A stretch of DNA of 64,000 nt, taken from Erwinia aphidicola. GTDB taxonomy: Bacteria; Pseudomonadota; Gammaproteobacteria; Enterobacterales; Enterobacteriaceae. Shown here in pieces: positions 47,294 to 58,641 of this stretch. A program made the position numbers and the translations under genes. The notes below the pieces were generated by a model, which was not told the DNA's origin, ran no database searches, and worked only from the letters and a program-made list of their open reading frames with translations. Numbering within the stretch: the first letter of the stretch is position 1; each line of letters opens with the position of its first letter. The DNA lies in the NCBI RefSeq assembly GCF_014773485.1, contig NZ_JACXBP010000004.1, positions 434,001-498,000 on the forward strand, in the 5' to 3' direction.

Positions 47294-50200
47294 ATCCGTC
47301 ACGCATTTTTATCGCCCGCCCGGTAGCCACTATCCTGCTGATGGTGGCCGTGCTGCTCTCCGGGATTTTCGCTTACCGCATGCTGTCGACCTCGGCGCTG
47401 CCGCAGGTGGATTATCCGACGATTCAGGTCACCACGCTTTATCCCGGCGCCAGCCCGGACGTGATGGCCTCCTCGGTCACCGCGCCGCTGGAACGCCAGC
47501 TCGGGCAGATGTCGGGCCTTAGCCAGATGTCCTCCAGCAGCTCCAGCGGCTCTTCGGTGATTGCGCTGAAGTTCTCCCTCGACCTGTCGCTCGACGTCGC
47601 GGAGCAGGAAGTGCAGGCGGCGATCAACGCCGCCGACAGCCTGTTGCCGACCGACCTGCCCAATCCGCCAACCTATAAAAAGGTGAATCCGGCGGACAGC
47701 GCGGTGATCGCTCTCGCGGCCAGTTCGGACACGCTGCCGCTGACCAAAGTGCAGGATCTGGTGAACACCCGTATCGCGCTGAAGCTGTCGCAGATCTCCG
47801 GCGTTGGCATGGTCACGCTGGCGGGCGGGCATCAGCCCGCTATCCGCGTGCAGATGGATCCGAAGGCGCTGGCGGCGCACGGCCTGACGCTGGAAGACGT
47901 TAATACCCTGGTCAGCAACAGCAACGTTAACGGCTCAAAGGGCGGATTCGACGGCCAGTTTCACTCGGTCACCATCGACGCCAACGACCAGCTGCGCACC
48001 GCCGCCGAGTACGGCAATCTGATCCTCACTTATAAAAATGGGTCGGCGCTGCGCCTGCGCGACGTGGCGCACATTGAAGAGGCGGCGGAAAACACCTGGC
48101 AGTCGGCGTGGGCGAACAACAGCCCGGCGATCGTTATCAGCGTACAGCGCCAGCCCGGTGCCAACGTGATCTCGGTGGTGGACAGCATTAAAGCCCAGCT
48201 GCCGGCCCTGCAGGCTGCGCTGCCGGACGGGGTGAAAATGACGATACTCTCCGACCGCACCCAGACGATTCGCGCCTCGATCGGCGACGTACAGTTTGAG
48301 CTGATGCTGTCGATTGGCCTGGTGGTGATGGTGACTTTCCTGTTCCTGCGCAACGTGGCGGCGACGCTGATCCCCAGCCTCGCGGTGCCGCTGTCGCTGG
48401 TCGGCACCTTTGGCGTGATGTACCTGGCGGGCTTCAGCCTGAATAACCTCTCGCTGATGGCGCTGACTATTGCCACCGGCTTTGTCATCGACGATGCGAT
48501 TGTGGTGGTGGAGAATATCTCCCGTCGTCTTGAGCAGGGCGAAACCCCGATGGAAGCGGCGCTGAAAGGCTCGGCGCAGATTGGCTTCACCATTATCTCC
48601 CTGACTTTCTCGCTGATTGCGGTGCTGATCCCGCTGCTGTTTATGGGGGATGTCGTCGGACGGCTGTTCCGCGAATTTGCCATCACCCTGGCGGTGTCGA
48701 TCTTCGTCTCGATGCTGGTGTCGCTGACCCTGACGCCGATGCTGTGTGCCTACCTGCTGCGCCACATCCCCGAGGAGCGCCAGTCGCGCTTTTACCGCAA
48801 GGGCGGGCAGTTCTTCGATAAGCTGGTGGCCGGTTACGACCGCCTGCTGACCATCGTGCTGAACCATCAGCGGCTCACGCTCTGTGTCGCGCTGGCCACG
48901 CTGGTGTTTACCGCGCTGCTGTACGTGGCGATCCCGAAAGGCTTCTTCCCGGCGCAGGATACCGGGCTGATCCAGGGGGTTACCGTGGCGTCGCAGGATG
49001 TGTCGTTTAAGGAGATGTCGCGCCGTCAGCAGCAGCTGGCAGCGGAGATCCTGAAAAATCCGGCGGTTGAAAGCCTCTCCTCTACCGTCGGCATTGACGG
49101 CAGTAACACCAGCCTGAACAGCGGCCGTATGCAGATCAACCTTAAATCTTTTGCGGATCGTGACGAGCGCGCCGATGCCGTGATCAAACAGCTGCAGCAG
49201 GCTAGCGCCAGCGTGCCGGGCATTCAGCTCTATATGCAGTCGGCACAGGATCTCACGGTCAACGATCGGGTCACGCCGGACCGCTACCAGTTCAGCCTCG
49301 ACGACGCCGACAGCGAAACCCTGGTGACGTGGTCGCCGAAGCTGGTCAGCGCGCTGCAGCAGCGCCCGGAGTTCAGTTCCGTGGTCAGCGACCTGCAGGA
49401 CCAGGGGCAAGTGGCCTGGGTCGAGCTGAACCGCGATGCCGCCGCGCGCTACGGCATTACCGCCGCCGATGTTGATACCGCGCTGTATAACGCCTTCGGC
49501 CAGCGGCTGATTTCGACCATCTTTACCCAGTCGAATCAGTATCGCGTGGTGCTGGAGGTGGCGCCAAGGTTCCAGCGCTCCCCGGCGTCGTTTGACGATG
49601 TCTGGCTTCAGCCGTCCGGCAGCAGTTCGACCAGCGCCAGCAGCGCTACCCTCTCTACATCAACCAGCAGCAGTTCCAGCAGCGCGACCGCCACGACGAC
49701 CACCGGCATGGTGCGCCTGACTTCGGTGGCCGCCATCCATCTGCGCACCGGCTCGCTGGTCCATATGCGCCTCAATCAGTTCCCGGCGGTCAACGTGTCG
49801 TTCAACCTGAATGAGGGCTACTCGCTGGAGCAGGCGCAGCAGGCAATTAGCGAGGTCAGCGCCGCGCTGGCGCAGCCGTCATCCATTACGCTGCGCTACC
49901 AGGGCGAGAGCGCCGCATTCCAGAACGCCACCGGCAATACGCTGTGGCTGATCCTCGCCGCGCTGCTCACCATGTATGTGGTGCTGGGCATTCTCTACGA
50001 GAGCTTTATCCATCCGGTGACCATTCTCTCGACGCTGCCCTCGGCGGCGGTCGGCGCGCTGCTGACGCTGCTGCTGGCGGATACCGAATTCAGCCTGATC
50101 GCGCTGATTGGGGTGATCCTGCTGATCGGCATCGTGAAAAAGAACGCCATTATGATGATCGATTTTGCGCTGGAGGCGGAGAATAAGCAGCACCTCAGCC

Positions 50201-50472
50201 CGCGTGAGGCGATTCACCAGGCGTGCCTGCTGCGCTTTCGGCCGATCCTGATGACCACCATGGCCGCGCTGCTTGGGGCGCTGCCGCTGATGCTGGCTTC
50301 CGGTTCCGGAGCCGAACTGCGCCAGCCGCTGGGGCTGGTGATCGTCGGCGGGCTGATCTTCAGCCAGCTGCTGACGCTGTTCTCCACCCCGGTGATCTAT
50401 CTGTGGTTCGACGGCATGTCGCAGCGCGCCAGACGCGCTCTGCACCGCCGCGCCGCGCGGGGGCGCGAATGA
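47290..50472 (+). CDS. MdtB/MuxB-type RND transporter with Ser/Thr-rich insert
   Basis: This is the first of two non-identical RND subunits that form a mixed trimer. It has 1060 residues, about 20 more than E. coli MdtB as I recall it. It starts [20 protein letters not shown] and has the relay aspartates in [18 protein letters not shown] low-complexity segment at residues 777-806, made almost wholly of Ser, Thr and Ala, is inserted in the second periplasmic loop after DVWLQPSG and before [12 protein letters not shown]. The pump-specific DNA overlap (ATGA) couples it to the next gene. Confidence 0.92.
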   Translation: MNPSRIFIARPVATILLMVAVLLSGIFAYRMLSTSALPQVDYPTIQVTTLYPGASPDVMASSVTAPLERQLGQMSGLSQMSSSSSSGSSVIALKFSLDLSLDVAEQEVQAAINAADSLLPTDLPNPPTYKKVNPADSAVIALAASSDTLPLTKVQDLVNTRIALKLSQISGVGMVTLAGGHQPAIRVQMDPKALAAHGLTLEDVNTLVSNSNVNGSKGGFDGQFHSVTIDANDQLRTAAEYGNLILTYKNGSALRLRDVAHIEEAAENTWQSAWANNSPAIVISVQRQPGANVISVVDSIKAQLPALQAALPDGVKMTILSDRTQTIRASIGDVQFELMLSIGLVVMVTFLFLRNVAATLIPSLAVPLSLVGTFGVMYLAGFSLNNLSLMALTIATGFVIDDAIVVVENISRRLEQGETPMEAALKGSAQIGFTIISLTFSLIAVLIPLLFMGDVVGRLFREFAITLAVSIFVSMLVSLTLTPMLCAYLLRHIPEERQSRFYRKGGQFFDKLVAGYDRLLTIVLNHQRLTLCVALATLVFTALLYVAIPKGFFPAQDTGLIQGVTVASQDVSFKEMSRRQQQLAAEILKNPAVESLSSTVGIDGSNTSLNSGRMQINLKSFADRDERADAVIKQLQQASASVPGIQLYMQSAQDLTVNDRVTPDRYQFSLDDADSETLVTWSPKLVSALQQRPEFSSVVSDLQDQGQVAWVELNRDAAARYGITAADVDTALYNAFGQRLISTIFTQSNQYRVVLEVAPRFQRSPASFDDVWLQPSGSSSTSASSATLSTSTSSSSSSATATTTTGMVRLTSVAAIHLRTGSLVHMRLNQFPAVNVSFNLNEGYSLEQAQQAISEVSAALAQPSSITLRYQGESAAFQNATGNTLWLILAALLTMYVVLGILYESFIHPVTILSTLPSAAVGALLTLLLADTEFSLIALIGVILLIGIVKKNAIMMIDFALEAENKQHLSPREAIHQACLLRFRPILMTTMAALLGALPLMLASGSGAELRQPLGLVIVGGLIFSQLLTLFSTPVIYLWFDGMSQRARRALHRRAARGRE

Positions 50473-53400
50473 GTATCACACGCCTGTTTATTTTCCGCCC
50501 GGTTGCCACGCTGCTGCTGACGCTGGGGATCCTGCTGCTGGGCGCGCTCGGCTACCGCCTGCTGCCGGTCGCACCGCTGCCGACGGTGGATTTTCCGACC
50601 ATTATGGTGTCGGCAAGCCTGCCCGGCGCCAGCCCGGAAACCATGGCGGCCACCGTCGCTACCCCGCTGGAGCGCGCGCTGGGGCAGATTGCCGGCATTA
50701 GCGAGATGACCTCGGAAAGCTCGCAGGGCTCCACCAATATCATCCTGCAGTTTGCGCTGAGCCGCGATATCAACGGCGCGGCGCGCGACGTGCAGGCGGC
50801 GATTAACGCCTCGCGCAGCCTGCTGCCGAGCAGCATGCCGTCGCTGCCGACCTACCAGAAAGCCAACCCGTCCGACGCGCCGATAGTGATGATGGCGCTC
50901 TCGTCCACCACCCGCACCAGCGCCGAGCTGTATGACCTTGCCGACAGCAAGATTAAACAGAAGGTTGCCCAGGTGAATGGGGTCGGGGAGGTCTCGCTGC
51001 GCGGCAGCGCGCTGCCCGCCGTGCGCATCGACCTGCAGCCGCAGCAGCTTAGCCAGGCCGGCATCTCACTGGATACGGTGCGTGCAGCGGTGGCCAACAG
51101 CACCACCAATCTGCCTAAGGGAATGCTGGAAGGGAAAACCCAGTCGTGGATGGTTGACGGTAACGGCCAGCTGGAGCAGGCGCAGCAGTATCGTGACCTG
51201 GTGGTGAGCTACAGCAACGGGCGCGCTATTCGCTTAAGCGACGTGGCGAAAGTCTATGACGCGGTGGAGGATAACTACAGCGCCGGTTTTTATAACGGCT
51301 CGCCGTCAGTGACCATTGGCGTAACGCGCTCCGCCGGGGCCAACATGCTGGAGACCATCGACGGCATTAAAGCGCAGCTGCCGCTGATTGAGAAAGCGCT
51401 GCCCGCCGACGTCAGGCTGACCATCGTGGTGGATCGCGGCCCCAACGTGCGCGCCTCGCTGTACGACACCGAAGAGACGCTGCTGATCGCCATGCTGCTG
51501 GTGATTGGCGTGGTGTTTGTTTTCCTGCGCGACGTGCGGGCGCTGGCGATCCCGGCGCTGGCATTGCCAGTGTCGCTGGTCGGCACCTGCTCAGTGATGT
51601 ATCTGCTCGGCTATAGCCTGGATAACCTGTCGCTGATGGCGCTGATTATCGCCACCGGCTTTGTGGTCGATGACGCCATCGTGGTGCTGGAGAACATCAC
51701 CCGCTATATCGAACAGGGGCTGAGCCCGGTACGTGCATCGATTAAAGGCGCGCAGGAGGTCAGCTTTACCGTGCTGTCGATGACTCTGTCGCTGATTGCG
51801 GTGTTTATCCCGATCCTGCTGATGGGCAGCATTGTTGGTCGCCTGTTCCGCGAGTTCGCGGTCACGCTGACAAGCTCACTGATTATCTCAATGGTGGTGT
51901 CGCTCAGCCTGACGCCGATGCTCTGTTCGCGCCTGCTGAAGCGTAAAACGCAGGTGACAAAGCGGCCACATCCTCTTTACCAGTGGATAGAAAACGGCCT
52001 TAATCGCCTGCTGTCCAGCTATGCGGCGGCGCTGGCGTGGGTGATGCGCCACCAGCGCCTGACGCTGTTTAGCCTGCTTCTTACCGTGGTGCTCAACCTG
52101 TTTCTCTATGCGGTGGTGCAGAAGGGGTTTTTCCCTAATCAGGATACCGGCCTGCTGATGGGCATGATGCGAGCCGATCAGAATGTCTCCTTCCAGGCGA
52201 TGGAGCCAAAGGTGAAAGCCTTTGCCGCGATGATCGAAAAAGATCCGGCGGTGGATGGCGTGATGTCGTCGATGGGCAGCGGGGCATTCGGTTCGCGCAA
52301 TACCGCGATGTTCTTCGTGCATCTGAAGGACTTCGACCAGCGTGACGCCAACGCCAGCGAAGTCGCCAACCGCCTGAGCGGCAAAATGAGCAGCGTGCCC
52401 GGGGTGCAGCTGTTTCTGATGGCGGCGCAGGATATCCATATCGGCGGGCGCAGTGCCAACGCCTCGTATCAGTACAGCCTGCAGGCCGACGATCTCGACA
52501 CGCTGCGCGTCTGGACGCCGAAGGTCAAAGCGGCGCTGGAGGCGATCCCGCAGCTGACCAGCGTCGATTCAGATTCGCAGACCGGCGGGCAGGAGGTGAT
52601 GATCAACATCGATCGCGATCGCGCCACTCGCCTCGGCGTCAACGTGCAGATGCTTGACGATATGCTGAACAACGCCTTCAGCCAGCGCCAGGTCGCCACG
52701 CTGTATAAAACGCTGAATCAGTACCACGTGGTGATGTCGCTCAGCGGTGAATGGACGCGTGACCCGCAGACGCTGAATAAGCTGTTTGTGATTAACGACA
52801 GCGGCGATCGCATTCCGCTCTCCGCCTTTGCCAGCTTCAGCGGGGCTAACGCGCCCTTGTCGGTAAACCATCAGGGGCAGTCGGCCACCAGCACCATCGC
52901 CTTCAACCTGCAGGATGGCGTATCGCTGGAGCAGGCGCAGGCGGCGGTGAAAACGGCGATGGCGAAAATCGGCCTGCCGGACAACGTGCAGGCGGGCTTT
53001 GCCGGAACCGCGCAGGCGTTTACCGAGCTGAGCGCCTCTATGCCGTGGCTGATTCTGGCAGCGCTGGCGGCGGTGTATATCGTGCTGGGCATGCTGTATG
53101 AGAGCTACATCCATCCGCTGACCATCCTCTCCACGCTGCCGTCCGCCGGGGTCGGCGCGCTGCTGCTGATGCTGCTGACCGGCACCGAGCTGACGGTGAT
53201 TGCGCTGATCGGTATTCTGCTGCTGATCGGCATTGTGAAGAAGAACGCCATTATGATGATCGACTTTGCGCTGGCCGCCGAACGCCAGCAGGGCATGAGC
53301 CCGCAGCAGGCGATTACCCAGGCCTGCCTGATGCGTTTCCGCCCGATTATGATGACCACGCTGGCCGCCTTCTTCGGCGCGCTGCCGCTGGCGCTCGGCA

Positions 53401-53567
53401 GCGGCGGCGATGCCGATCTGCGCAGCCCGCTGGGGCTGGCGATTGCCGGTGGCCTGGCGCTCAGCCAGCTATTAACCCTGTTCACCACCCCGGTGGTTTA
53501 CCTCTATCTTGATCGCGTCAGTCGCGCCACTCAACGCCAGTGGCAGCGCCTGCGCCAGGCTGAATAA
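50469..53567 (+). CDS. MdtC/MuxC-type RND transporter
   Basis: This is the second transporter of the heteromeric pump, 1032 residues. It begins [20 protein letters not shown]. The relay aspartates are in [20 protein letters not shown] and the relay lysine in [19 protein letters not shown] near residue 925. It is clearly paralogous to the preceding gene but lacks its Ser/Thr insert. It starts inside the MdtB-like stop codon and ends 4 bp before the OMF gene. Confidence 0.93.
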   Translation: MSITRLFIFRPVATLLLTLGILLLGALGYRLLPVAPLPTVDFPTIMVSASLPGASPETMAATVATPLERALGQIAGISEMTSESSQGSTNIILQFALSRDINGAARDVQAAINASRSLLPSSMPSLPTYQKANPSDAPIVMMALSSTTRTSAELYDLADSKIKQKVAQVNGVGEVSLRGSALPAVRIDLQPQQLSQAGISLDTVRAAVANSTTNLPKGMLEGKTQSWMVDGNGQLEQAQQYRDLVVSYSNGRAIRLSDVAKVYDAVEDNYSAGFYNGSPSVTIGVTRSAGANMLETIDGIKAQLPLIEKALPADVRLTIVVDRGPNVRASLYDTEETLLIAMLLVIGVVFVFLRDVRALAIPALALPVSLVGTCSVMYLLGYSLDNLSLMALIIATGFVVDDAIVVLENITRYIEQGLSPVRASIKGAQEVSFTVLSMTLSLIAVFIPILLMGSIVGRLFREFAVTLTSSLIISMVVSLSLTPMLCSRLLKRKTQVTKRPHPLYQWIENGLNRLLSSYAAALAWVMRHQRLTLFSLLLTVVLNLFLYAVVQKGFFPNQDTGLLMGMMRADQNVSFQAMEPKVKAFAAMIEKDPAVDGVMSSMGSGAFGSRNTAMFFVHLKDFDQRDANASEVANRLSGKMSSVPGVQLFLMAAQDIHIGGRSANASYQYSLQADDLDTLRVWTPKVKAALEAIPQLTSVDSDSQTGGQEVMINIDRDRATRLGVNVQMLDDMLNNAFSQRQVATLYKTLNQYHVVMSLSGEWTRDPQTLNKLFVINDSGDRIPLSAFASFSGANAPLSVNHQGQSATSTIAFNLQDGVSLEQAQAAVKTAMAKIGLPDNVQAGFAGTAQAFTELSASMPWLILAALAAVYIVLGMLYESYIHPLTILSTLPSAGVGALLLMLLTGTELTVIALIGILLLIGIVKKNAIMMIDFALAAERQQGMSPQQAITQACLMRFRPIMMTTLAAFFGALPLALGSGGDADLRSPLGLAIAGGLALSQLLTLFTTPVVYLYLDRVSRATQRQWQRLRQAE

Positions 53568-53571
53568 TCCG

Positions 53572-54969
53572 ATGAAAATGATGATGAAAACCCTGCCCGT
53601 TGCGCTCGCTCTGCTGATGGGTGGCTGTGCCGTTGGCCCGGACTACCAGCGCCCGAGTGCGCCGGGCGCGCTGCACTATAAAGAAGCGCAGGGCTGGCTG
53701 CAGGCCAGTCCGCAGGACCAGGCCAGCAAAGGCGCGTGGTGGGCGGTCTATCGCGACGCCACGCTCGATGCCCTGCTGCGTCAGGTGCAGGTCTCCAACC
53801 AGAATGTGGCGCAGTATGAAGCGCAGTATCGCCAGGCGCTGGCGCTGGCCTCGGAGTCGCGCAGCGATCTGTTGCCGAGCGTTACCGGCAGCGGCAGCTC
53901 GACGCGCAGCGGCACCGCCAGCAGCAGTGAAACAGGCAAATCCATTAGCAACAGCCATTCGCTGCAGGCGTCCGCGTCCTGGGAGCTGGATATCTGGGGC
54001 AAACTGCGCCGTACGCTGGAGGAGAACCGGGCCAGCGCCGATGCCAGTGCGGCGGAGCTTGCCAACATTACCCTCAGCGCGCAGTCGACGCTGGCACAGG
54101 ACTATTTCCAGCTGCGCATTCTCGACCAGCGCATCGCCCTGTACCAGAAAAGCGTTGAGGCCTATCAGCGCTACCTGACGGTGATCAACAACAAATACCA
54201 GGCGGGTAGCGAATCGCGCGGCACGCTGGCGCAGGCGGAAACGCAGTTGGAGAGCGCCCGCGCCTCGGCGCTCGATCTCAGCTGGCAGCGCGCGCAGCTG
54301 GAGCACGCCATTGCGGTGCTGATCGGCAAAACCCCGGCGGCGTTCAGCCTGGCGGTGGCACCGCTGCAGGCCACGCTGCCCACTATTCCGCAGGCGTTAC
54401 CGGCGGATCTGCTGCAGCGCCGCCCGGATATCGCCCAGGCCGAGCGCACCGTGGCCGCCGCCAATGCGGCGATTGGCGTGGCGATTGCCGGTTACTATCC
54501 CGACCTGACGCTCAGCGCCAGCGGCGGCTACAGCAGCTCGACCTTTAGCCACCTGTTCTCCCTGCCGAACCGCGTCTGGTCGCTGGGGCCGGAGTTGAGC
54601 GGGACGCTGCTCGACTTTGGCGCCACCTCGGCGAAAGTTGAGCAGGCGCGCGCTGCCTATGACGCTGACGTGGCCAGCTATCGGCAGACGGTGCTGTCCG
54701 GCTTCGAAGAGGTGGAAAACTATCTGGTGGAGCTGCACACTTTTGCGGCGGAAATGCAGGCGCAGCAGCGGGCGGCAGCATCGGCGCAGGAGTCCGCCCG
54801 CGTCACCTATAATCAGTATCAGGCCGGGATGATCGACTATCTCGACGTTGCCAGCACCGAAAACACCAGCCTTAGCCAGCAGCAGAGCCTGCTGACGCTG
54901 CAAAGCACCCAGTGGGTCACCAGCGTGAAGCTGATCGTGGCGCTCGGCGGTGGCTGGAAAATCCCGTAG
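53572..54969 (+). CDS. outer-membrane factor of the MdtABC/MuxABC-type pump
   Basis: This is a NodT/OprM-like lipoprotein channel of 465 residues with lipobox MGGCAVGPDYQRP. The helix-turn segment MIDYLDVASTENTSLSQQQS lies near the C-terminus. A dedicated OMF recalls the Pseudomonas MuxABC-OpmB order rather than E. coli mdtABC, which uses TolC. The stop codon TAG lies inside a GTAGGG repeat arm. Confidence 0.92.
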   Translation: MKMMMKTLPVALALLMGGCAVGPDYQRPSAPGALHYKEAQGWLQASPQDQASKGAWWAVYRDATLDALLRQVQVSNQNVAQYEAQYRQALALASESRSDLLPSVTGSGSSTRSGTASSSETGKSISNSHSLQASASWELDIWGKLRRTLEENRASADASAAELANITLSAQSTLAQDYFQLRILDQRIALYQKSVEAYQRYLTVINNKYQAGSESRGTLAQAETQLESARASALDLSWQRAQLEHAIAVLIGKTPAAFSLAVAPLQATLPTIPQALPADLLQRRPDIAQAERTVAAANAAIGVAIAGYYPDLTLSASGGYSSSTFSHLFSLPNRVWSLGPELSGTLLDFGATSAKVEQARAAYDADVASYRQTVLSGFEEVENYLVELHTFAAEMQAQQRAAASAQESARVTYNQYQAGMIDYLDVASTENTSLSQQQSLLTLQSTQWVTSVKLIVALGGGWKIP

Positions 54970-54989
54970 GGTTCAGGCATGCCTGAACC
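54966..54989. repeat. GGCATGCC-core palindrome overlapping a stop codon
   Basis: GTAGGGTTCAGGCATGCC then TGAACC. The TAG of the arm at 54967-54969 is the stop codon of the OMF gene. Confidence 0.85.
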
Positions 54990-55000
54990 GATGAGCCACG

Positions 55001-55043
55001 CGGGCGAGGCATGCCACACGGGCGAGGCATGCCTCGCCCCTAC
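55001..55043. repeat. tandem half and full GGCATGCC-core element
   Basis: GGGCGAGGCATGCC occurs at 55002-55015 and again at 55020-55033. The second copy is complete, ending TCGCCCCTAC. The partial first copy looks like an abortive duplication. Confidence 0.8.
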
Positions 55044-55138
55044 AGGTCATCACCGCACCAATTCCTTAATAAATATTGAGTTGTCCGCACCTTTCCTGCA
55101 TCGTTAACCCAGTTTATTGCAGCGAGAAAGGACAAGAC

Positions 55139-57301
55139 ATGCTGTTTTCCGTACTGCGTTTTCTGTTGCGGGTGCTGTTCCGCACGCGCCTGAACGGCGA
55201 CCTCTCTGGGTTATATAAAGAGAAGGTGATCATCACCCCCAACCATATGTCGTTTATTGACGGCATCCTGCTGGCGGTCTTTCTGCCGGTAAAGCCGGTC
55301 TTTGCCGTATATTCCTCGATCAGCGAACAGTGGTACATGCGCGCGCTGCGCTCGCTGATTGATTTTGTGCCGCTCGACCCGACGAAGCCGATGGCGTTAA
55401 AACATCTGGTGAAGCTGGTTGCCCAGGGGCGCCCGGTGGTGATCTTCCCGGAAGGACGTATCACCGTCACCGGCTCCCTGATGAAAATCTACGACGGTGC
55501 AGCGTTCGTCGCGGCCAAATCGCAGGCGACCGTGGTGCCGATGCGTATTGAAGGGGCCGAATTCTCGCCGTTTGGCCGCCTGGCCGGGGTGTTTAAACGC
55601 CGCCTGTTCCCGCGTATTACCCTCACCGTGCTGCCCGCTACCGTCATTCCGATGCCGGATGCGCCGCGCGCGCGCGACCGCCGCAAGCTGGCAGGCGAGC
55701 ATCTGCAGCATATTATGATGGAAGCACGCATGGCGGTGCGCCCGCGTGAGACGCTGTATCAGGCATTTCTCGCGGCGCGCACCCGCTACGGCCTGTTCAA
55801 GCCCTGCATTGAAGACGTCAGCTTCAAACCTGACAGCTACACCGGGCTGCTGAAAAAAGCGCTCGGCGTCGGGCGCATTCTGGAGCGCTACACCCGCCAG
55901 GGCGAATATGTCGGCCTGCTGCTGCCCAATGCCACCGTCACCGCGGCGGCGATCCTGGGCGCATCGCTGCGCGGGCGAATTCCGGCGATGCTCAACTACA
56001 CCGCCGGGGTGAAAGGGCTGACCAGCGCGCTGACCGCCGCTGAAGTAAAAACCGTCTTCACCTCGCGCCAGTTCCTCGACAAAGGCAAGCTGTGGCACCT
56101 GCCGGAAGGCATCACCCAGGTAAAATGGATCTACCTCGAAGATCTGAAAGATACCGTCACCACGCAGGACAAACTGTGGGTGCTGCGTCATCTGCTGATG
56201 CCGTCCAGAGCGGAAGTGGTGCAGCAGCCGGAGGATGCAGCCATGGTGCTGTTCACCTCGGGGTCAGAAGGCCATCCGAAAGGCGTAGTGCACTCGCACA
56301 AGAGCCTGCTGGCTAACGTTGAGCAGATCCGCACCGTAGCGGACTTTACCCCGCGTGACCGCTTTATGTCCGCGCTGCCGCTGTTCCACGCCTTCGGCCT
56401 GACCGTGGGCCTGTTTACCCCGGTGATGACCGGGGCGCAGGTGTTTCTCTACCCCAGCCCGCTGCATTACCGCATTGTGCCTGAACTGGTGTATGACCGT
56501 AACTGCACCGTGCTGTTCGGCACCTCGACCTTCCTTAACAACTACGCGCGCTTTGCCAACCCGTATGATTTCGCCCGCCTGCGCTACGTGGTTGCCGGCG
56601 CTGAGAAGCTGCAAAATACCACGCGTGAACTGTGGATGGAGAAGTACGGCATTCGTATTCTCGAAGGTTATGGCGTTACCGAGTGCGCGCCAGTGGTGGC
56701 GATTAATGTGCCGATGGCAGCAAAATCCCACACGGTCGGGCGCATTCTCCCGGGTATGGATTCACGCCTGATCTCGGTTCCGGGTATTGAAAATGGCGGC
56801 CAGCTCCAGCTGCGCGGCCCGAACATTATGAAAGGTTACCTGCGTGTAGAACGCCCGGGCGTGCTGGAAGCGCCGGCGGCGGATAATGGCGAAGGGCAGA
56901 TGGAAGCGGGCTGGTATGACACCGGCGATATCGTCAGCTTTGACGAAGGCGGCTTCTGCCAGATACAGGGGCGCGTGAAGCGCTTTGCTAAAATCGCCGG
57001 CGAGATGGTCTCACTGGAGAGCGTCGAGCTGATCGCGCTGAAAGCGTCCGCTGAAAAACAGCATGCGGCAACCATCAAGCCGGACGGTAATCGCGGCGAG
57101 GCGCTGGTGCTGTTTACCACCGATACTGAACTGACGCGTGAACAGCTGACCCGCGCCGCCCGCGAGCTGGGCAGCCCGGAGCTGGCGATACCGCGTGATA
57201 TCCGCGTGCTGAAACAGCTGCCGCTGCTCGGCAGCGGGAAACCGGACTTTGTCACCCTGCGCGAAATGGCAGAAAAGCCAGAGGCACAACATGAAGAGTG
57301 A
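55139..57301 (+). CDS. aas: bifunctional 2-acyl-GPE acyltransferase / acyl-ACP synthetase
   Basis: Aas re-acylates lyso-phosphatidylethanolamine, made when lipoproteins are acylated, at the inner membrane. The 720 residues combine an N-terminal PlsC-type acyltransferase ([11 protein letters not shown] with the HX4D motif at about residue 36, and FPEGRIT) and a C-terminal AMP-forming synthetase. That half has the P-loop [20 protein letters not shown] (near residue 375), [11 protein letters not shown] and [21 protein letters not shown] precedes the start. It overlaps lplT by 11 bp. Confidence 0.96.
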   Translation: MLFSVLRFLLRVLFRTRLNGDLSGLYKEKVIITPNHMSFIDGILLAVFLPVKPVFAVYSSISEQWYMRALRSLIDFVPLDPTKPMALKHLVKLVAQGRPVVIFPEGRITVTGSLMKIYDGAAFVAAKSQATVVPMRIEGAEFSPFGRLAGVFKRRLFPRITLTVLPATVIPMPDAPRARDRRKLAGEHLQHIMMEARMAVRPRETLYQAFLAARTRYGLFKPCIEDVSFKPDSYTGLLKKALGVGRILERYTRQGEYVGLLLPNATVTAAAILGASLRGRIPAMLNYTAGVKGLTSALTAAEVKTVFTSRQFLDKGKLWHLPEGITQVKWIYLEDLKDTVTTQDKLWVLRHLLMPSRAEVVQQPEDAAMVLFTSGSEGHPKGVVHSHKSLLANVEQIRTVADFTPRDRFMSALPLFHAFGLTVGLFTPVMTGAQVFLYPSPLHYRIVPELVYDRNCTVLFGTSTFLNNYARFANPYDFARLRYVVAGAEKLQNTTRELWMEKYGIRILEGYGVTECAPVVAINVPMAAKSHTVGRILPGMDSRLISVPGIENGGQLQLRGPNIMKGYLRVERPGVLEAPAADNGEGQMEAGWYDTGDIVSFDEGGFCQIQGRVKRFAKIAGEMVSLESVELIALKASAEKQHAATIKPDGNRGEALVLFTTDTELTREQLTRAARELGSPELAIPRDIRVLKQLPLLGSGKPDFVTLREMAEKPEAQHEE

Positions 57302-58496
57302 AGTTGCTGCTGCTAAACCGCTGATGTCGAAAGGCATGATGGCGGTGATCGCCGCCCAGTTCCTGTCAGCATTTGGCGATAACGCGCTGCTGTTTGCCAC
57401 CCTTGCGGTGCTAAAACAGCGGGTCTATCCGGACTGGAGCCAGCCGATATTACAGATGGTGTTTGTCGCCACCTATATTATCCTCGCGCCGTTCGTTGGC
57501 CAGCTGGCGGACAGCTTCGCTAAAGGGCGGGTGATGATGTTCGCCAACGGGCTGAAGCTGCTGGGGGCGCTGGCCATCTGCGTGGGGCTGGATCCCTTCC
57601 TCGGTTACAGCCTGGTGGGCATTGGCGCTGCGGCTTACTCCCCGGCGAAATACGGCATTCTCGGCGAGCTGACCGACGGAGAAACGCTGGTAAAAGCCAA
57701 CGGGCTGATGGAGTCTTCGACCATCGCCGCGATCCTGCTGGGTTCCGTGGCGGGCGGCTTCCTCGCCGACTGGAATCTGACCGGGGCGCTGGTGGCCTGC
57801 GTGCTGGCCTACGGCCTGGCGGTAGCGGCCAACCTGCTGATCCCGAAGCTGGCGGCGGCGCGCGGCGGCCAGTCCTGGCACCCGAAACAGATGTCGGCCA
57901 GCTTCTTCAACGCCTGCCGCGTGCTGTGGCGCGACGGCCAGACGCGCTTCTCGCTGGTCGGGACCAGCATGTTTTGGGGCGCGGGCGTCACGCTGCGCTT
58001 CCTGCTGGTGCTGTGGGTGCCGGTGGCGCTGGGGATAACCGACAATAAAACGCCGACGTTGCTGAATGCGATGGTGGCGATAGGGATTGTTATCGGGGCG
58101 ATTGCGGCCGCGAAGCTGGTGACGCTGAAAACGGTCGGTCGCTGTATGCCTGCCGGGGTGTTGATCGGCGTGGCCGTTGTCGCCTTCTCGCTACAGCATC
58201 AGGCGATCAATGCCTACGTGCTGCTGGTCATTATCGGCATGCTCGGCGGATTCTTTGTGGTGCCGCTCAATGCACTGCTGCAGATGCGCGGTAAAGAGAG
58301 CGTTGGGGCGGGCAATGCGATTGCGGTGCAGAACCTGGGTGAGAACACCGCGATGCTGCTGATGCTCGGCCTTTACTCGCTGGCAATCAAGCTGGGCGCA
58401 CCGCCGGTCGCCACGGGTGTCGGTTTTGGGGCGCTGTTTGCCCTCGCCATTGCGGTACTTTGGGGCTGGCAACTGGCCCAAAAACGCCGGGTATAA
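57291..58496 (+). CDS. lplT: lysophospholipid transporter LplT
   Basis: LplT is the MFS flippase that brings lysophospholipids to the cytoplasmic face for Aas. The 401 residues form about twelve helices. Family landmarks are [63 protein letters not shown] and [28 protein letters not shown]. The start lies within the aas C-terminus; a perfect hairpin terminator follows. Confidence 0.96.
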   Translation: MKSEVAAAKPLMSKGMMAVIAAQFLSAFGDNALLFATLAVLKQRVYPDWSQPILQMVFVATYIILAPFVGQLADSFAKGRVMMFANGLKLLGALAICVGLDPFLGYSLVGIGAAAYSPAKYGILGELTDGETLVKANGLMESSTIAAILLGSVAGGFLADWNLTGALVACVLAYGLAVAANLLIPKLAAARGGQSWHPKQMSASFFNACRVLWRDGQTRFSLVGTSMFWGAGVTLRFLLVLWVPVALGITDNKTPTLLNAMVAIGIVIGAIAAAKLVTLKTVGRCMPAGVLIGVAVVAFSLQHQAINAYVLLVIIGMLGGFFVVPLNALLQMRGKESVGAGNAIAVQNLGENTAMLLMLGLYSLAIKLGAPPVATGVGFGALFALAIAVLWGWQLAQKRRV

Positions 58497-58501
58497 CCGT
58501 C

Positions 58502-58522
58502 ACGGGCCGAAAGGCCCGTTTT
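58502..58522 (+). terminator. rho-independent terminator after lplT
   Basis: ACGGGCC, loop GAAA and GGCCCGT, followed by TTTT overlapping the stem end. Confidence 0.85.
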
Positions 58523-58641
58523 GCTGATTAAAGCGCACAACTTCCCACTCATTCTGCTTTCTGAAGGTCCCTTCTCTGCGCTAAAGTGACCCGGCGTCAC
58601 TCATGACGCATCAGTACCACTGTCTTTATGGAGAAACGGAC

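Noticed and set aside
47935-49410. 491-codon minus-strand open frame opposite the MdtB-like transporter
   Set aside because: Same reason: it mirrors codon bias of the sense gene, and the product has extreme His/Arg/Gln content.
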